Shown: in pieces, positions 19,411 through 22,813 of the stretch
Layout: the number at the start of each line of letters is the position of its first letter
Position numbering within the stretch: position 1 is the first letter of the stretch
Assembly (NCBI GenBank): GCA_963556145.1
Contig: CAUVYJ010000002.1
Coordinates: 1-22,813, forward strand
Length of the DNA stretch: 22,813 nt
Direction: 5' to 3'
Source: Hygrocybe punicea
Taxonomy: Eukaryota; Basidiomycota; Agaricomycetes; Agaricales; Hygrophoraceae
Program-made: the position numbers and the translations under genes
Notes under the pieces: generated by a model
What the model saw: the letters and a program-made list of their open reading frames with translations, nothing else
What the model was told of the DNA's origin: nothing
Database searches by the model: none

Positions 19411-22400
19411 TGATCACTCTTGGTCTTGAACCACCATGATCTCACAGCTACACCGGTGAGATTGGAACGTTGCGGTCGATATAGCCCACAGAGTGATTTT
19501 TTGATTTTTTTAACCGTTCCATTCATCCACACTGGCCATGTCATTCACCATGATGGTCAATACGATCTAGATGACAGACTACTCGGATCCTATGACCGTT
19601 TCCATCGCGTTTCTTTCCCATGATATATTCGCGTTCGCATTGCCTCGCAGTCGTTCCCAGCCCAGCAGAGAACACTCGTTAGCACCTTTAGGCATCTCGC
19701 CTCGTTGTCTCGCAGGGGAACGTCAATTTACTGCCAGCAGCACACAGCAAGAAATACTGGTTAGCATCGGATGAAACACCGCACCGCAGAAGCAAGATAA
19801 CCATGGTATACTGCACCCAACTCATCCTCCGAACAAGCAGCAGACTGGCATAACAACACCAACGACCAGTTGGTAAAATTCACCGACTCGAGTGACAAGT
19901 CACGTATCACTGTCACACAGTTGGTGAAATGACCAAGTCAAGTCACATGATGAGTTGGTGAGATCACCAAGTCAAGTGACAAGTCACGGTCACGATCGAT
20001 CATGATTTGTGAATTGAGCTACACAGAGTAGAAGAGACGCATGCTACGATCCTGCCAAGATTCAAAGTCAGTAATAACCAATAACGAGGGTGATACCGGT
20101 CACAGAGTCGGTGAAATGACCGAGTCAGGTCACGTGGCCATGTCACGAATGGTATAAATTGGAACGATGAGTCATGATCACTCTTGGTCTTGAACCACCA
20201 TGATCTCACAGCTACACCGGTGAGATTGGAACGTTGCGGTCGATATAGCCCACAGAGTGATTTTTTGATTTTTTTAACCGTTCCATTCATCCACACTGGC
20301 CATGTCATTCACCATGATGGTCAATACGATCTAGATGACAGACTACTCGGATCCTATGACCGTTTCCATCGCGTTTCTTTCCCATGATATATTCGCGTTC
20401 GCATTGCCTCGCAGTCGTTCCCAGCCCAGCAGAGAACACTCGTTAGCACCTTTAGGCATCTCGCCTCGTTGTCTCGCAGGGGAACGTCAATTTACTGCCA
20501 GCAGCACACAGCAAGAAATACTGGTTAGCATCGGATGAAACACCGCACCGCAGAAGCAAGATAACCATGGTATACTGCACCCAACTCATCCTCCGAACAA
20601 GCAGCAGACTGGCATAACAACACCAACGACCAGTTGGTAAAATTCACCGACTCGAGTGACAAGTCACGTATCACTGTCACACAGTTGGTGAAATGACCAA
20701 GTCAAGTCACATGATGAGTTGGTGAGATCACCAAGTCAAGTGACAAGTCACGGTCACGATCGATCATGATTTGTGAATTGAGCTACACAGAGTAGAAGAG
20801 ACGCATGCTACGATCCTGCCAAGATTCAAAGTCAGTAATAACCAATAACGAGGGTGATACCGGTCACAGAGTCGGTGAAATGACCGAGTCAGGTCACGTG
20901 GCCATGTCACGAATGGTATAAATTGGAACGATGAGTCATGATCACTCTTGGTCTTGAACCACCATGATCTCACAGCTACACCGGTGAGATTGGAACGTTG
21001 CGGTCGATATAGCCCACAGAGTGATTTTTTGATTTTTTTAACCGTTCCATTCATCCACACTGGCCATGTCATTCACCATGATGGTCAATACGATCTAGAT
21101 GACAGACTACTCGGATCCTATGACCGTTTCCATCGCGTTTCTTTCCCATGATATATTCGCGTTCGCATTGCCTCGCAGTCGTTCCCAGCCCAGCAGAGAA
21201 CACTCGTTAGCACCTTTAGGCATCTCGCCTCGTTGTCTCGCAGGGGAACGTCAATTTACTGCCAGCAGCACACAGCAAGAAATACTGGTTAGCATCGGAT
21301 GAAACACCGCACCGCAGAAGCAAGATAACCATGGTATACTGCACCCAACTCATCCTCCGAACAAGCAGCAGACTGGCATAACAACACCAACGACCAGTTG
21401 GTAAAATTCACCGACTCGAGTGACAAGTCACGTATCACTGTCACACAGTTGGTGAAATGACCAAGTCAAGTCACATGATGAGTTGGTGAGATCACCAAGT
21501 CAAGTGACAAGTCACGGTCACGATCGATCATGATTTGTGAATTGAGCTACACAGAGTAGAAGAGACGCATGCTACGATCCTGCCAAGATTCAAAGTCAGT
21601 AATAACCAATAACGAGGGTGATACCGGTCACAGAGTCGGTGAAATGACCGAGTCAGGTCACGTGGCCATGTCACGAATGGTATAAATTGGAACGATGAGT
21701 CATGATCACTCTTGGTCTTGAACCACCATGATCTCACAGCTACACCGGTGAGATTGGAACGTTGCGGTCGATATAGCCCACAGAGTGATTTTTTGATTTT
21801 TTTAACCGTTCCATTCATCCACACTGGCCATGTCATTCACCATGATGGTCAATACGATCTAGATGACAGACTACTCGGATCCTATGACCGTTTCCATCGC
21901 GTTTCTTTCCCATGATATATTCGCGTTCGCATTGCCTCGCAGTCGTTCCCAGCCCAGCAGAGAACACTCGTTAGCACCTTTAGGCATCTCGCCTCGTTGT
22001 CTCGCAGGGGAACGTCAATTTACTGCCAGCAGCACACAGCAAGAAATACTGGTTAGCATCGGATGAAACACCGCACCGCAGAAGCAAGATAACCATGGTA
22101 TACTGCACCCAACTCATCCTCCGAACAAGCAGCAGACTGGCATAACAACACCAACGACCAGTTGGTAAAATTCACCGACTCGAGTGACAAGTCACGTATC
22201 ACTGTCACACAGTTGGTGAAATGACCAAGTCAAGTCACATGATGAGTTGGTGAGATCACCAAGTCAAGTGACAAGTCACGGTCACGATCGATCATGATTT
22301 GTGAATTGAGCTACACAGAGTAGAAGAGACGCATGCTACGATCCTGCCAAGATTCAAAGTCAGTAATAACCAATAACGAGGGTGATACCGGTCACAGAGT

Positions 22401-22813
22401 CGGTGAAATGACCGAGTCAGGTCACGTGGCCATGTCACGAATGGTATAAATTGGAACGATGAGTCATGATCACTCTTGGTCTTGAACCACCATGATCTCA
22501 CAGCTACACCGGTGAGATTGGAACGTTGCGGTCGATATAGCCCACAGAGTGATTTTTTGATTTTTTTAACCGTTCCATTCATCCACACTGGCCATGTCAT
22601 TCACCATGATGGTCAATACGATCTAGATGACAGACTACTCGGATCCTATGACCGTTTCCATCGCGTTTCTTTCCCATGATATATTCGCGTTCGCATTGCC
22701 TCGCAGTCGTTCCCAGCCCAGCAGAGAACACTCGTTAGCACCTTTAGGCATCTCGCCTCGTTGTCTCGCAGGGGAACGTCAATTTACTGCCAGCAGCACA
22801 CAGCAAGAAATAC

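Larger units (their letters stand above)
18421..22813. repeat. Large higher-order repeat unit, copy 3, cut by window end
   Basis: The third copy starts with the same zinc-finger tail and enters the 764-bp array, which is still running at the window end. It carries the six-T version of the T run seen in copy 2. Confidence 0.9.
18617..22813. repeat. 764-bp satellite array 3 (at least 5.5 copies, continues past window)
   Basis: Same unit and left junction as arrays 1 and 2. At the window end the sequence has passed the point where the other arrays stop (CATCTCGCCT at 22748-22757) and continues into linker, so at least one more core should follow if the ends are the same. Confidence 0.97.

Noticed and set aside
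1..22813. Ribosomal DNA intergenic spacer
   Set aside because: Nested subrepeats with promoter-like motifs resemble a spacer, but a full large unit passes without any 18S, 5.8S, 28S or 5S sequence.

Overview
The window is almost entirely repetitive and looks eukaryotic. There are no bacterial-style gene runs, most long reading frames are by-products of tandem repeats, and the only protein-like segment is a short zinc-finger relic. That relic, together with a degenerate segment behind it, most resembles zinc-finger proteins of mobile or multicopy families in mushroom-forming fungi. I regard a basidiomycete as the best guess, with low confidence, since no rRNA, tRNA or housekeeping gene is present to settle it.

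The layout is a nested repeat. A large unit is present as one copy (1-8064), a second copy (8065-18420) and a third cut by the window end (18421-22813). The phase of this cut is arbitrary. Each large unit reads left to right as follows. First comes the tail of a zinc-finger relic and a second degenerate coding fragment. Then comes a tandem array of a 764-bp satellite. A 9-bp-armed GC-rich palindrome follows, then about 460 bp of GGACAA-type simple repeat, and about 1.4 kb of a G-rich minisatellite with a basic period near 45 bp. After that come a poly-A tract, about 375 bp of AT-rich DNA, a cluster of 34-bp repeats and the zinc-finger reading frame. The large units differ mainly in the number of 764-bp satellites: 6.42 copies in the first, 9.42 in the second, and at least 5.5 in the third. 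Elsewhere I found only two homopolymer length differences.

The 764-bp satellite is better described as a 321-bp core (C) alternating with a 443-bp linker (L), because both complete arrays begin and end with C. Each of 23 visible cores carries a TATA box. About 26 bp downstream of it begins a roughly 80-nt segment that can fold as a closed stem with an internal hairpin, directly followed by T6-GA-T7. This is the arrangement of a small RNA gene with an external (U6-like) RNA polymerase III promoter, and it is the most interesting candidate system here. It is a prediction from sequence only.

A second strong signal is CpG content. The satellite has 40 CpG per 764 bp, near random expectation, while the roughly 3.06 kb between arrays contains no CpG at all. 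Related 34-bp elements in the two compartments differ mostly by CpG versus TpG/CpA. This suggests that one compartment has been methylated and mutated to completion, while the array has been protected, selected or recently renewed. Regulation, expression and biological role cannot be shown from sequence alone.
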